A stretch of DNA of 64,000 nt, taken from G963667975 sp963677395. GTDB lineage: Bacteria; Bacteroidota; Bacteroidia; Bacteroidales; G963667975. Position 1 is the first letter of the stretch. Every line of letters starts with the position of its first letter. The stretch spans positions 3,472,001-3,536,000 of the forward strand of contig OY781965.2 in the NCBI GenBank assembly GCA_963677395.2. The letters are read 5' to 3'. Both the position numbers and the translations under genes were made by a program. Positions 25,996 through 34,770 of the stretch are shown here, in pieces. The notes below the pieces were generated by a model that was given only the letters and a program-made list of their open reading frames with translations, was not told the origin of the DNA and made no database searches.

Positions 25996-26355
25996 ATGGG
26001 AGAAATAGTTGGACCCGCAGGATTTTTTTTACTGGTTTACGGTATTGTGTATCTCATTATTCGCAAAAAGGAAAGAATGGAATTACTCCGCAGAGGACTG
26101 GATCCCAATACATTCAGACCAATCGAAAAAACAAAACTCAACCTCAAGTACGGACTTATATTATGTGCTATAGGATTTGGCATGCTTATCGCGAAAATAC
26201 TCATCGTTGCCCAAATCATGGAGCCACAGGAAGGTTATCTTTCCATGATTTTCATCTTTGGCGGAGCAAGCTTACTGATTTACTATTTTTGGGAAAAGAA
26301 ATTAGCATCCGAAAAAGAAAAACTTCCCAACGATGAATCACAATCTAATTTATGA
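25996..26355 (+). CDS. Small membrane protein, DUF6249-like
   Basis: 119 residues with three hydrophobic segments (GPAGFFLLVYGIVYLII, LKYGLILCAIGFGMLI, LSMIFIFGGASLLIYYF) and a basic linker KKERMELLRRGLDPN that is typical of DUF6249-like proteins of this phylum. These genes often accompany ECF sigma genes, here the divergent one. The stop lies 23 bp inside the next gene, so translation is coupled. Confidence 0.7.
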   Translation: MGEIVGPAGFFLLVYGIVYLIIRKKERMELLRRGLDPNTFRPIEKTKLNLKYGLILCAIGFGMLIAKILIVAQIMEPQEGYLSMIFIFGGASLLIYYFWEKKLASEKEKLPNDESQSNL

Positions 26356-27214
26356 AATAGAGCATAAACTCAGGCTAACGCTTAACGTTAACGCTGATAT
26401 CACAAACATTCATCCTTATTACGGAGGAAGCTTTGCTCAGGCAAGTATCTTTCACTTTCAGGGTAAAGATTTCTTTCTGAAATCGCAACCCAAAACAGTT
26501 AATCCTTCTGCTTTCATACGTGAAGCAGAAGGATTAACTGTTTTACGAAACTTCAACGAAATCTGCATTCCCGAAGTTTTTGCGTATGGACAAGGGGCAG
26601 AAGAGCAATACATCGTAATGGAATACATTACGACAGGAAAAAGTAAACATAATTTTTGGGAGCAATTCGGAAGATCACAGGCACGAATGCACAAACATCA
26701 TTCCGATTATTTCGGGTTCGAAACGGATAACTACATCGGTCGCTTACCACAGTCGAACCAAAAACACAAATACTGGATCGACTTTTTCATTAACGAACGT
26801 CTTGAACCTCAGCTAAAGCTTGCCCAAAACAAACACTTACTCAATACAAAAACAATTCAGGCATTCCAGAATCTTTATCAGAAACTGAATGAAATCTTTC
26901 CTGTAGAAGTTTCTTCCATTGTTCATGGCGACTTATGGAGTGGCAACTATCTGATAACTAACCGGGGAGAAGCATGTTTAATTGACCCGGCATGCTACTA
27001 TGGCTTCCGGGAAATGGATCTGGCAATGACAAAGCTATTCGGAGGCTTTTCACAAACGTTTTATGATGCTTACAATAATGAATATCCGCTTTATTCCGGA
27101 TACAGTTACCGATATGAAATATGCAATTTATATCCGTTACTCGTACATCTGAATTTGTTTGGGTCAGGATACCGATACAAAATAGAATCTGTTTTAAAGC
27201 CGTTTATAAAATAG
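26333..27214 (+). CDS. Fructosamine/ketosamine-3-kinase family protein
   Basis: 293 residues. The kinase-like fold shows a Lys in FFLKSQP, the E-containing FIREAEGLTVL, YIVMEYI hinge, and the catalytic loop VHGDLWSGNYL followed by IDPACYYGFREMDLAM, the standard FN3K pattern. It probably phosphorylates protein- or amine-bound ketosamines as a repair step. The codons for residues 54-70 contain a perfect 22-bp inverted repeat (26492-26544) with a TACG loop, which is unusual for coding DNA. It overlaps the upstream membrane gene. Confidence 0.9.
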   Translation: MNHNLIYEIEHKLRLTLNVNADITNIHPYYGGSFAQASIFHFQGKDFFLKSQPKTVNPSAFIREAEGLTVLRNFNEICIPEVFAYGQGAEEQYIVMEYITTGKSKHNFWEQFGRSQARMHKHHSDYFGFETDNYIGRLPQSNQKHKYWIDFFINERLEPQLKLAQNKHLLNTKTIQAFQNLYQKLNEIFPVEVSSIVHGDLWSGNYLITNRGEACLIDPACYYGFREMDLAMTKLFGGFSQTFYDAYNNEYPLYSGYSYRYEICNLYPLLVHLNLFGSGYRYKIESVLKPFIK

Positions 27215-27961
27215 TTAAGCTATACCCGTCGCATCCTGTTCGGGGCTTTGAATCATCTTCCATGAATTTTCTGCAGCCATTTGCTCTGCAGCCTTGATTG
27301 AGTAATCACGACCTTTTCCGTATTCAATTTTATCGATAAATACCTGAACCACGTACTGCTTATTATAACCTGAGCCTACAACTTCAATCACATCAAAGCT
27401 TATGTGTTTTTTTTCTTTCTGAGCCCAGTCGATGAGTTTACTTTTAAAGTTCCACTCTTTGTGCTCCATTTCATCAATATCAAGATGGATATTGATAATG
27501 CGTTCAATAATAACTTTATGGGTAAACCTGAAGCCTTTATCCAAATAAATGGCACCAACCAATGCTTCAAATGCATCACCTTCAATAGAGCGATAGTAAT
27601 TATTTGATTCTTTATCTCTCTGAATCAACGACGACAAACCAAGTTTCTGAGAAAGCTTGTTCAAGTTCGCACGACTCACAATTTTCGAACGCATTTCGGT
27701 AAGAAATCCTTCGTCATTGAGCGGATATTTTTTAAACAGGTAATCAGCGATAACCGAGCTTAAAACGGCATCACCAAGATATTCGAGGCGCTCATTATTG
27801 AGTTTTGCCCCATTTTGCGCAGATTGCGCAGCCGACTTGTGTAAAAAGGCCAGTTTATAAAGAAAAATATTCTCGGGATAAAACCCGAGAATATTCTTTA
27901 CTTTCCGTGAAAGATCTCTATCTTGTGAAAACTGAGCCTTTAGAAAACCCTTTAGGATCAA
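27215..27961 (-). CDS. rnc: Ribonuclease III
   Basis: 248 residues. The signature NERLEYLGDAVLSSVIADYLF holds the acidic active-site residues, with GDAFEALVGAIYLDKG as the second acidic motif. The C-terminal 75 residues are a double-stranded RNA-binding domain ending in KAAEQMAAENSWKMI. It processes rRNA and other structured RNAs. It is last in the acpP-fabF-rnc operon, 8 bp after fabF. A 12-bp perfect hairpin (27866-27895) lies in its own 5' coding region. Confidence 0.95.
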   Translation of the reverse strand: MILKGFLKAQFSQDRDLSRKVKNILGFYPENIFLYKLAFLHKSAAQSAQNGAKLNNERLEYLGDAVLSSVIADYLFKKYPLNDEGFLTEMRSKIVSRANLNKLSQKLGLSSLIQRDKESNNYYRSIEGDAFEALVGAIYLDKGFRFTHKVIIERIINIHLDIDEMEHKEWNFKSKLIDWAQKEKKHISFDVIEVVGSGYNKQYVVQVFIDKIEYGKGRDYSIKAAEQMAAENSWKMIQSPEQDATGIA

Positions 27962-27969
27962 GATTACAC

Positions 27970-29223
27970 TTATTGAATAAATTTCTTAAATACAAGTGAT
28001 ACATTATGTCCACCAAATCCGAAAGTATTTGATACTGCTACATTTACTTTACGATCAACAGCTTTGTTGAATGTGAAGTTTAGTTTGTTATCAATTTCTT
28101 CATCATCCGTAAAATGGTTGATGGTTGGTGGAATTTTATCGTTGCAAATTGCTAGAACTGCAGAAACAGCTTCAATAGCACCGGCGGCACCTAAAAGGTG
28201 ACCCGTCATCGACTTGGTAGAGTTGATGTTTATTGAATAAGCGTGTTCACCAAAGAGTCTTACAATTGCTTTTGGCTCAGCAACATCGCCAAGCGGGGTA
28301 GAAGTTCCATGAGTGTTAATGTGGTCAATATCATCAGGTATTAAGCCTGCATCTTCAATTGCCAGTCTCATTGCATTATAGGCTCCTAATCCTTCCGGAT
28401 GAGGAGAAGTCATGTGACTTGCATCGGCAGTTAAGCCGGCGCCAACAACTTCGCAGTATATTTTTGCACCGCGACGCAAAGCATGTTCCAACTCTTCAAA
28501 AACGATACCTGCACCACCTTCGCCCATTACAAAGCCATCTCTGTCTTTGTCAAAAGGACGTGAAGCAGTTTTAGGATCATCATTGCGGGTAGAAACAGCA
28601 TGCATAGCATTAAAACCACCAATACCAGCCTCATTGATAGCAGCTTCGCTGCCTCCGGCGATAATGGCATCAGCTTTGCCCATACGAATATAGAACAATG
28701 CATCGGCTAATGAATTAGCTGATGATGCACAGGCAGATACCGTAGCAAAGTTTGGTCCGCAAAAACCATGTTTGATAGAAATATGTCCAGCCGTAATATC
28801 GGCAATCATTTTCGGGATAAAGAAAGGATTGAAACGGGGTGTACCATCACCTTTCGCAAAATCAGAAACTTCGTTAAAGAAGGTGATTAAACCACCAATC
28901 CCCGAAGCCCAGATAACTCCAACCCTGTTCAGGTCAAAACTTTCTGCATTGATACCAGCGTCAGCAATAGCTTCATCTGCCGCAACGATCCCGAATTGAG
29001 AACATAAATCATACTTCCTGACCTCTTTACGATCAAAGAATTTGCTCGCATCAAAGTTCTTTACTTCACAGGCAAACTGTGTTTTGAACTTTTCCGGGTC
29101 AAAACGCGTGATCCGATCTGCCCCACTTACTCCATTAAGCAATCCCTCCCAGTACTCTGGTACAGTATTACCTATAGGAGTAAGTGCTCCCAGACCAGTA
29201 ACAACAACTCTCTTATACTCCAT
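27970..29223 (-). CDS. fabF: Beta-ketoacyl-ACP synthase II
   Basis: 417 residues. Catalytic C165 in TVSACASSANS, H in INTHGTSTPLGD and H in MTGHLLGAAGA make the Cys-His-His triad of elongating KAS enzymes. It condenses malonyl-ACP with acyl-ACP in fatty acid synthesis. It follows acpP by 12 bp and precedes rnc by 8 bp, the conserved operon order in this phylum. Confidence 0.97.
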   Translation of the reverse strand: MEYKRVVVTGLGALTPIGNTVPEYWEGLLNGVSGADRITRFDPEKFKTQFACEVKNFDASKFFDRKEVRKYDLCSQFGIVAADEAIADAGINAESFDLNRVGVIWASGIGGLITFFNEVSDFAKGDGTPRFNPFFIPKMIADITAGHISIKHGFCGPNFATVSACASSANSLADALFYIRMGKADAIIAGGSEAAINEAGIGGFNAMHAVSTRNDDPKTASRPFDKDRDGFVMGEGGAGIVFEELEHALRRGAKIYCEVVGAGLTADASHMTSPHPEGLGAYNAMRLAIEDAGLIPDDIDHINTHGTSTPLGDVAEPKAIVRLFGEHAYSININSTKSMTGHLLGAAGAIEAVSAVLAICNDKIPPTINHFTDDEEIDNKLNFTFNKAVDRKVNVAVSNTFGFGGHNVSLVFKKFIQ

Positions 29224-29235
29224 GCAGAGGATAAT

Positions 29236-29472
29236 TTATTTAGTGTTGTTTTCAATGTAAGCAATCGCGTCGCCTACGGTTGCAATTTTTTCGGCTTGAT
29301 CATCCGGAATAGCGATATTGAACTCTTTTTCAAGTTCCATAATCAATTCTACTGTATCCAGTGAATCCGCTCCCAAATCGTTAGTAAAACTAGCTTCGGG
29401 AGTTACTTCGTTTTCATCAACACCAAGCTTATCAACAATGATAGCTTTTACTCTTGTTGCAATGTCAGACAT
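29236..29472 (-). CDS. acpP: Acyl carrier protein
   Basis: 78 acidic residues. S37 in the DSLDTVELIM motif is the phosphopantetheine attachment site. Length and helix pattern are standard. It carries acyl chains for FabF next door and for the lipid A enzymes LpxA and LpxC/FabZ. It is the first gene of the operon; a TTTCTTTG element on the minus strand just upstream resembles a -7 box. Confidence 0.98.
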   Translation of the reverse strand: MSDIATRVKAIIVDKLGVDENEVTPEASFTNDLGADSLDTVELIMELEKEFNIAIPDDQAEKIATVGDAIAYIENNTK

Positions 29473-29641
29473 GTTTACACTTTTTTAGTTAAACGTGGGT
29501 GCAAAGAAACACATAACAAGCTTCATAACCAAAAAAAAATGAAAGTATTTATCTTACAATAGTATTATCATACTGATTTACAACAGAGAATACCTTCTCT
29601 ATTTAACTACATTATACACTTCTCTTTTAACCGGAAGAATG

Positions 29642-29649
29642 TATTTTTG
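29642..29649 (+). promoter_or_regulatory. Predicted -7 element of purN
   Basis: TATTTTTG fits TAnnTTTG. The ATG chosen for purN is at 29660, so the mRNA leader would be only a few nucleotides. Confidence 0.45.
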
Positions 29650-29659
29650 CAAGAAAAAA

Positions 29660-30238
29660 ATGATCAACCTTGCTTTATTCGCTTCCGGAAATGGCAGTAA
29701 TGCCGAAAACATCCTTCAATATTTCAAGAATATACCTGATATTCAGATAGTTGCTCTGTTTTCGAATAATCCGGATGCATATGCCCTAAAACGCGCAGAA
29801 AACAATCAAATTACTGCTTTTCAATTTACTAGAAACGAATTTTATAACTCTGAAAGCGTACTTGAAAAACTAAAAGACTTACAAACCGACTATATTATTC
29901 TTGCCGGATTTCTGTGGTTGATTCCTGAATCGCTCACTCATGCATATCCAAATCGCATCATTAATATACATCCGGCACTACTTCCTAAATTCGGCGGAAA
30001 AGGAATGTATGGCATGCACGTACATCAGGCCGTTGTGGATCAAAACGAAACACAAACAGGAATTACCATTCATTTAGTAAACGACAAATATGATGACGGA
30101 AAAATATTATTTCAAGACAATTGCAAGGTTGATAAAACGGATACTCCAGAAGCAGTTGCCGAAAAAGTGCACGCTCTGGAATACAAATGGTTCCCTGAAA
30201 TAATTCATCAATACATTGAAAAACAGAAATCTATATAG
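29660..30238 (+). CDS. purN: Phosphoribosylglycinamide formyltransferase
   Basis: 192 residues from the ATG at 29660 (MINLALFASGNGSNAENI), preferred over an in-frame ATG at 29639 that lies upstream of the promoter. Formyltransferase motifs are present: GNGSNAENI for the phosphate, NIHPALLPKFGGKGMYG with the catalytic His, and the Asp in YDDGKILFQ. It transfers formyl from 10-formyl-THF to GAR in purine synthesis. It is followed by a strong bidirectional terminator. Confidence 0.94.
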   Translation: MINLALFASGNGSNAENILQYFKNIPDIQIVALFSNNPDAYALKRAENNQITAFQFTRNEFYNSESVLEKLKDLQTDYIILAGFLWLIPESLTHAYPNRIINIHPALLPKFGGKGMYGMHVHQAVVDQNETQTGITIHLVNDKYDDGKILFQDNCKVDKTDTPEAVAEKVHALEYKWFPEIIHQYIEKQKSI

Positions 30239-30250
30239 CTAAAACCCTTT

Positions 30251-30289
30251 AAAACAAAAGAGCTTCTGATGCAGAAGCTCTTTTGTTTT
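30251..30289. terminator. Bidirectional terminator between convergent genes
   Basis: AAAACAAAAGAGCTTCTG (30251-30268) and its perfect reverse complement (30272-30289) form an 18-bp stem with an ATG loop. It serves purN from the left and the RNA methyltransferase gene from the right. Confidence 0.85.
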
Positions 30290-30312
30290 TATTTCAGATT
30301 ACACTCCTTAAT

Positions 30313-31548
30313 TTATTCTATATCGTCAGGAGTTTCATTTAAGATTGACTCATTTTCGTAGTCTATGGTCAGAATTTCTGCAAATTCATCTTCATTGGCT
30401 TTGTTCTCTTTCATAGAACCTTCAAAAATTTCGAATTTCACAAAACGACATTCCAGCGGACCATTGAAGAGTGGTATCTTTTGTGTTGGCTTTAACCCAA
30501 TATTTTTTAAAGCAGTAAGTTCTGAACTGATTATCCATGCTTCATAACCCAAATAATTATGCTTCAGCGTGTCGCCAATAGACTGGTAGAATGAAACGAT
30601 ATCTTCTTCCTGAAGTCGTTCTCCATAAGGCGGATTTGTGATCAGAATGCCTGGGCCATGAGGAGGTAAGTGATCCTGCATCGCATTTACTTCAAGCATT
30701 ACATCCATGTGCAATTTAGCCTGACGAACATTCTCTTCTGCAATATCAATTGCAGCTTCCGAAATATCCAGTCCCCAGATTTCCGCTTCGCATTCGACCA
30801 ATTTAGAATCGCACTCATTCTTTACTTTATTCCATAAATTTGGGTCAAAATCATTCCAATGCATAAAGCTGAACGACTTGCGAAAAAATCCTGCAGGCAT
30901 ATTTGACGCATACATTGCAGCTTCAATTACAATAGTACCTGAACCACACATCGGATCAATAAACGTATCCTTTTTATTCCAACCACTTAGCTGAATTAAA
31001 CCAGCTGCCAGTACTTCATTAATTGGAGCTTTGCCAGTGGCTTTGCGATAATTACGCTTAAATAATGCTTCTCCGGAGCTATTCAACGAGAGAACACACT
31101 GATTATTTGACATATGAAGGTCAATTCTGAAATCAGGATTTATTTTTTCAACGGTTGGCCGGCGGCTAAACTTACGATTGAACCTGTCAACAATTGCATC
31201 TTTTACTCTTTGCGAAGCAAAACGTGTATGTGAAAATACAGAATTGTAAAGGTTTGTATCAATAATCATTGAACCATCAACAGAGATAAACTTCTCCCAT
31301 GCAATATCATATATCTTTTTATAAAGATCTTCCTGATCATAGATGGAAAATTCAGCAATAGGTTTTAAGATGTAGAGAGCTGTACGGCAGCAATAATTTG
31401 CTTTGTACATCAATTCATCATCACCCGAAAAGCTTACGGCTCTTTTAAGAATTTCGACATTTTGAGCTCCAAGTGATTCTAATTCAGCAGCAAGTACACC
31501 TTCTAGTCCCTGAAAGGTTTTTGCAATTAACTTAAAAGATTGATTCAT
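30313..31548 (-). CDS. THUMP-domain RNA methyltransferase (RlmL/YpsC-like)
   Basis: 411 residues. An N-terminal THUMP domain (residues about 5-155) precedes a class I methyltransferase with DPMCGSGTIVIEAA for SAM binding, IWGLDISEAAIDIAEENV, and the catalytic NPPYGERL. This is the layout of enzymes making m2G in 23S rRNA. Length agrees with the RlmL N-terminal half or YpsC. The thioesterase gene lies 16 bp upstream, so they may share a transcript. Confidence 0.9.
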   Translation of the reverse strand: MNQSFKLIAKTFQGLEGVLAAELESLGAQNVEILKRAVSFSGDDELMYKANYCCRTALYILKPIAEFSIYDQEDLYKKIYDIAWEKFISVDGSMIIDTNLYNSVFSHTRFASQRVKDAIVDRFNRKFSRRPTVEKINPDFRIDLHMSNNQCVLSLNSSGEALFKRNYRKATGKAPINEVLAAGLIQLSGWNKKDTFIDPMCGSGTIVIEAAMYASNMPAGFFRKSFSFMHWNDFDPNLWNKVKNECDSKLVECEAEIWGLDISEAAIDIAEENVRQAKLHMDVMLEVNAMQDHLPPHGPGILITNPPYGERLQEEDIVSFYQSIGDTLKHNYLGYEAWIISSELTALKNIGLKPTQKIPLFNGPLECRFVKFEIFEGSMKENKANEDEFAEILTIDYENESILNETPDDIE

Positions 31549-31564
31549 GTAATATGTATTCGGG

Positions 31565-31951
31565 TTATTCGGTTAGTTTTTTTATGAATTTTTCGGCTTC
31601 CACAATATATCGAATATGAACGGCACTCCCTATCTGACCTTTCTCATCCCAGGCATCGATTTCGAAAAAAAGTTTTTTGCCATCAACATTTAACAAACGT
31701 GATTCACATTTCACTTTCATTCCTACAGGAGTAGCCTTAATGTGTTTTACATTGATTTCAATACCTAATGTAATATAACCTTTCGGGAGAAATCTTCCCA
31801 CAGAGGTTTGAGCAGTATTTTCCATCAATCCAACCATTGCAGGAGTGGCAAAAACTTCAATTAATCCTGACCCATATCGGGCGGCAGTCATTTCCGGGCT
31901 AACTTCAATTTCCTGAAATTCAACCAACTTTTCGGGAAAAACAAAATTCAT
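31565..31951 (-). CDS. Thioesterase-like hot-dog protein
   Basis: 128 residues with the pattern of FlK-type acyl-CoA thioesterases: FATPAMVGLMENTAQTSV as the central helix, ITLGIEINVKHIKATPVG in the sheet, and a C-terminal strand HIRYIVEAEKF. The family hydrolyses small acyl-CoA esters; the substrate here is unknown. It lies between the OsmC gene and the RNA methyltransferase gene, all leftward. Confidence 0.82.
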   Translation of the reverse strand: MNFVFPEKLVEFQEIEVSPEMTAARYGSGLIEVFATPAMVGLMENTAQTSVGRFLPKGYITLGIEINVKHIKATPVGMKVKCESRLLNVDGKKLFFEIDAWDEKGQIGSAVHIRYIVEAEKFIKKLTE

Positions 31952-31962
31952 TTGTTTCTATA

Positions 31963-32376
31963 TTAAGAATTGAAATAAAAGTTCACTGTTTGTTTTAAAT
32001 CGGGATGTAAGCTTTTTGATACCGGGCAGCTTAGTGCTGCCTGTTTGAGCAACGTTTGTTCTTTGTTGCTATATACAATGGTATCAGTGAAACGAAAATC
32101 AATAATAATTTCAACAACTCGACGGGGTTCTGTTCCCATAATTTTGGCTACATGAGCACATGTGCCTTCCAACTGAATAGAGTGACGTTTAGAAATAATG
32201 CCCATGATTGTCATCATACATTGGGCAAGGGAGGTTGCCATAAGATCAGTGGGCGAAAAAGCCATTCCCTTACCTTCGTTATCAACCGGGGCTTCTGTAA
32301 GAATGATTTCTCCTGATTTCAAATGTACTGATCTGGATTGCAAATCGCCTATATACGTAACTATACTTACTTCCAT
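31963..32376 (-). CDS. OsmC family protein
   Basis: 137 residues from the ATG at 32376; a longer in-frame start would be in the promoter region. The fold signature is present: MAFSPTDLMATSLAQCMMTIM with one Cys, and KQAALSCPVSKSL with the second. These two Cys are the peroxidatic pair of OsmC/Ohr proteins, which reduce organic peroxides. It heads a leftward group with the thioesterase and methyltransferase genes. Confidence 0.9.
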   Translation of the reverse strand: MEVSIVTYIGDLQSRSVHLKSGEIILTEAPVDNEGKGMAFSPTDLMATSLAQCMMTIMGIISKRHSIQLEGTCAHVAKIMGTEPRRVVEIIIDFRFTDTIVYSNKEQTLLKQAALSCPVSKSLHPDLKQTVNFYFNS

Positions 32377-32494
32377 CTTGGCTGCAAAAGTATAAAAAAG
32401 GAGTACGCCACAACGAAAGATTGGTGAAAGAATTAAATATTCAACAAAATGAACAATTACGGGAGCTCCTGAGTTAATTAGCATAAAATCACAC

Positions 32495-32531
32495 TGTTAT
32501 TTTGTTGTTAATTATGTTAACTGAGGGTTAA
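32495..32531. promoter_or_regulatory. GTTAA-type repeats upstream of the two-component operon
   Basis: GTTAT (32495), GTTAA (32507), GTTAA (32516) and GTTAA (32527) follow at 12, 9 and 11 bp, close to one helical turn. They lie about 110 bp before the kinase gene. The same core occurs more regularly upstream of the paralogous system at 48485-48519, so they are likely sites for the OmpR-type regulator. Confidence 0.45.
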
Positions 32532-32636
32532 GCCTATTGATATGAAATAAAAAACTACCTATTTTTGATACACTTCTCTGAAAAACACATATAAGAAGTC
32601 ATAAACTTACTTTGGTTATTCACAAATCCTAAATGC

Positions 32637-33947
32637 ATGAGTAAAAAACGTACTACTTCTATTATTGTTCTAATTACAAGTTTAGCTCTGTTTGGGATTG
32701 TAGTATCACAATATCTATGGGTAAAATATGCCGTTGATTTACGAAAAGAAATTTTTGACAACAGGGTGCAAATTACTCTTCGCGAAGTTGCAAATGAACT
32801 TGAAGAAAGCGAAATAAGCGAATACAGCCACATAGGGTGTGTTAAATCACAAAACAAACAAGATAAGACATGTTGCAATCACCCGATTGAAACTCACAAA
32901 CTTGACTCTATCATGAATAATATTTTCTGCACACTTAAGCCAAATAAAGATTATGTGTACGGAATCATCAATACCAAAAATAATAAGCTCATCTACTCTT
33001 CCGATACTAAATTTGAAAACGAGTTACTGAATACGTATCATTATCTTCCATTGTCCTGTCCAAAAAATCCGAATGCATTCTTACTTGCCCTTTATTTTCC
33101 GACTCAGGATAAGTATATATTAAACAGGATGTCATTATTACTGATAATATCCACCTTATTTTTGCTTGTGGTAATCATTAGTTTCTATTCCACGATTATC
33201 ACCTTTGTGAAACAAAAGAAATTGTCGGAAATGAAGAGCGACTTTATCAACAACATGACTCACGAATTCAAAACACCGATTTCAACAATATCCCTTGCAA
33301 GTGAGATGCTGTCTAATCCATCGGTTCAGAGTTCGCGTGAAAAAATTAAGCAATACGCCAGCATTATTTTTGATGAGAACTCCAGATTGAAAAATCAGGT
33401 AGAACATGTGTTGCAAATGGCTGCTATCGACAAAAAACAGATTCAGATAAAACAAGAAGAAGTTAACATTCATGAAGTTCTTGATCTGGTAATTGACAGT
33501 TTCAAGTTGATTATGAAAGAAAAAAATGTATCTTTAACCACTAAAATGGAATCAACAAAGCCATTTATCATGGCTGATAAGGTACATTTATTCAACATTT
33601 TCAGCAATTTACTGGATAATGCGATTAAATATACTGAACTTGATCCCGAGATCGTTATAACAACCAAAGACGTTCAAAAAGGCATACAAATAACATTCAA
33701 AGACAATGGAATAGGAATATCACCTGAGTTTTTGAAAGATATCTTTAAAAAGATGTATCGGGTACCAACTGGCGATATACACAACGTAAAAGGCTTTGGT
33801 CTTGGTCTCTATTATGTAAAAAACATGGTTGAATTACATAAAGGGGCAATAAAAGTTAGTAGTGAACCCGAAAAAGGTAGTACCTTTGAAGTCTTTATTC
33901 CTCATATTGAAAAACCTAATATCTTTATAGACAATGAAGAAGTATAA
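32637..33947 (+). CDS. Sensor histidine kinase, RprX-like, with Cys-rich sensor domain
   Basis: 436 residues. Membrane spans at about 9-28 and 164-188 enclose a periplasmic domain with C68, C79, C80, H82, C98 and C141. The HisKA motif is HEFKTPISTI with H209; N, G1 and G2 boxes follow (NLLDNAIKYTE, DNGIGIS, GFGLGLYYV). It autophosphorylates and passes phosphate to the regulator encoded next, whose start overlaps by 14 bp. It is a paralogue of the kinase at 46668-48329, which lacks these Cys. Confidence 0.93.
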   Translation: MSKKRTTSIIVLITSLALFGIVVSQYLWVKYAVDLRKEIFDNRVQITLREVANELEESEISEYSHIGCVKSQNKQDKTCCNHPIETHKLDSIMNNIFCTLKPNKDYVYGIINTKNNKLIYSSDTKFENELLNTYHYLPLSCPKNPNAFLLALYFPTQDKYILNRMSLLLIISTLFLLVVIISFYSTIITFVKQKKLSEMKSDFINNMTHEFKTPISTISLASEMLSNPSVQSSREKIKQYASIIFDENSRLKNQVEHVLQMAAIDKKQIQIKQEEVNIHEVLDLVIDSFKLIMKEKNVSLTTKMESTKPFIMADKVHLFNIFSNLLDNAIKYTELDPEIVITTKDVQKGIQITFKDNGIGISPEFLKDIFKKMYRVPTGDIHNVKGFGLGLYYVKNMVELHKGAIKVSSEPEKGSTFEVFIPHIEKPNIFIDNEEV

Positions 33948-34659
33948 AGCAAAAATATTACTGGTTGAGGATGATCCAAACCTCAGTCTGGTTTTAGTAG
34001 ATTATCTGGAAATGCTAACCTATGAAGCCGTATTATGTAAAGACGGAGAACATGGTTTAAACACGTTTAAATCAACCAAATTCGATCTGTGCATATTAGA
34101 TATTATGCTTCCTCGCAAAGATGGATTTACATTAGCTCAGGAAATCAGGAGAATAAATCAGGATGTGCCCATTGTTTTCTTAACAGCAAAATCACTGAAA
34201 GAAGATCGCATCAAAGGTTTTAAAATCGGATGTGACGACTATATTACAAAACCTTTCAGTACTGAAGAACTCAGCCTTCGTATAGATGCTATTCTGAAAC
34301 GTTGTTTGATCAAAAACAGATACTCAGAACCCGATCAGAAAGAAACTTTCAAAATTGGCAAGTACAATTTTGACTATTCAAACATGGAGTTAATTGGCCC
34401 AAGTGGAAAGCAAAATCTTACGCGCAAAGAAGCTGATCTGCTTCGTATGCTTTGCCTGCATCAAAATACAATTCTCAAAAGAGAAGTTGCTCTGCGTGCA
34501 ATCTGGGGCGACGACGACTACTTTGTTGGTCGTAGTATGGATGTATTCATTACCAAACTGCGTAAATATCTGAAAGAAGATCCGAACATTTCTATTACCA
34601 ACGTTCATGGAACTGGTTTTAAATTTGAAGTAACACAGGATACTACCGAAGAAAATTAA
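33934..34659 (+). CDS. Response regulator, OmpR family, RprY-like
   Basis: 241 residues. The receiver domain has D13-D14, phospho-acceptor D56 (LCILDIMLP) and the Lys of FLTAKS. The winged-helix domain (about 130-235) includes REVALRAIWGDDDYFVGRSMDVFITKLRKYL, typical of OmpR-type regulators of this phylum. It is co-translated with the upstream kinase and closely similar to the regulator at 45927-46625. The next gene, a lipoprotein, is separated by a terminator. Confidence 0.93.
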   Translation: MKKYKAKILLVEDDPNLSLVLVDYLEMLTYEAVLCKDGEHGLNTFKSTKFDLCILDIMLPRKDGFTLAQEIRRINQDVPIVFLTAKSLKEDRIKGFKIGCDDYITKPFSTEELSLRIDAILKRCLIKNRYSEPDQKETFKIGKYNFDYSNMELIGPSGKQNLTRKEADLLRMLCLHQNTILKREVALRAIWGDDDYFVGRSMDVFITKLRKYLKEDPNISITNVHGTGFKFEVTQDTTEEN

Positions 34660-34684
34660 TAAATTACAATTCCTTTACAGGAAC

Positions 34685-34729
34685 AAAAAAGGTTTAACAA
34701 ATTCCACAAGGGTCTGTTAAACCTTTTTT
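34685..34729. terminator. Terminator of the two-component operon
   Basis: AAAAAAGGTTTAACA (34685-34699) pairs perfectly with TGTTAAACCTTTTTT (34715-34729), a 15-bp stem ending in a T run. Confidence 0.88.
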
Positions 34730-34770
34730 ATTTGCCCTCGTCATAGAAACGTAACTAAACTTAAAAAGAA

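Noticed and set aside
32377..32484. 36-codon extension of the OsmC protein
   Set aside because: Not part of the family fold and located in the upstream regulatory DNA; the ATG at 32376 gives the normal length.
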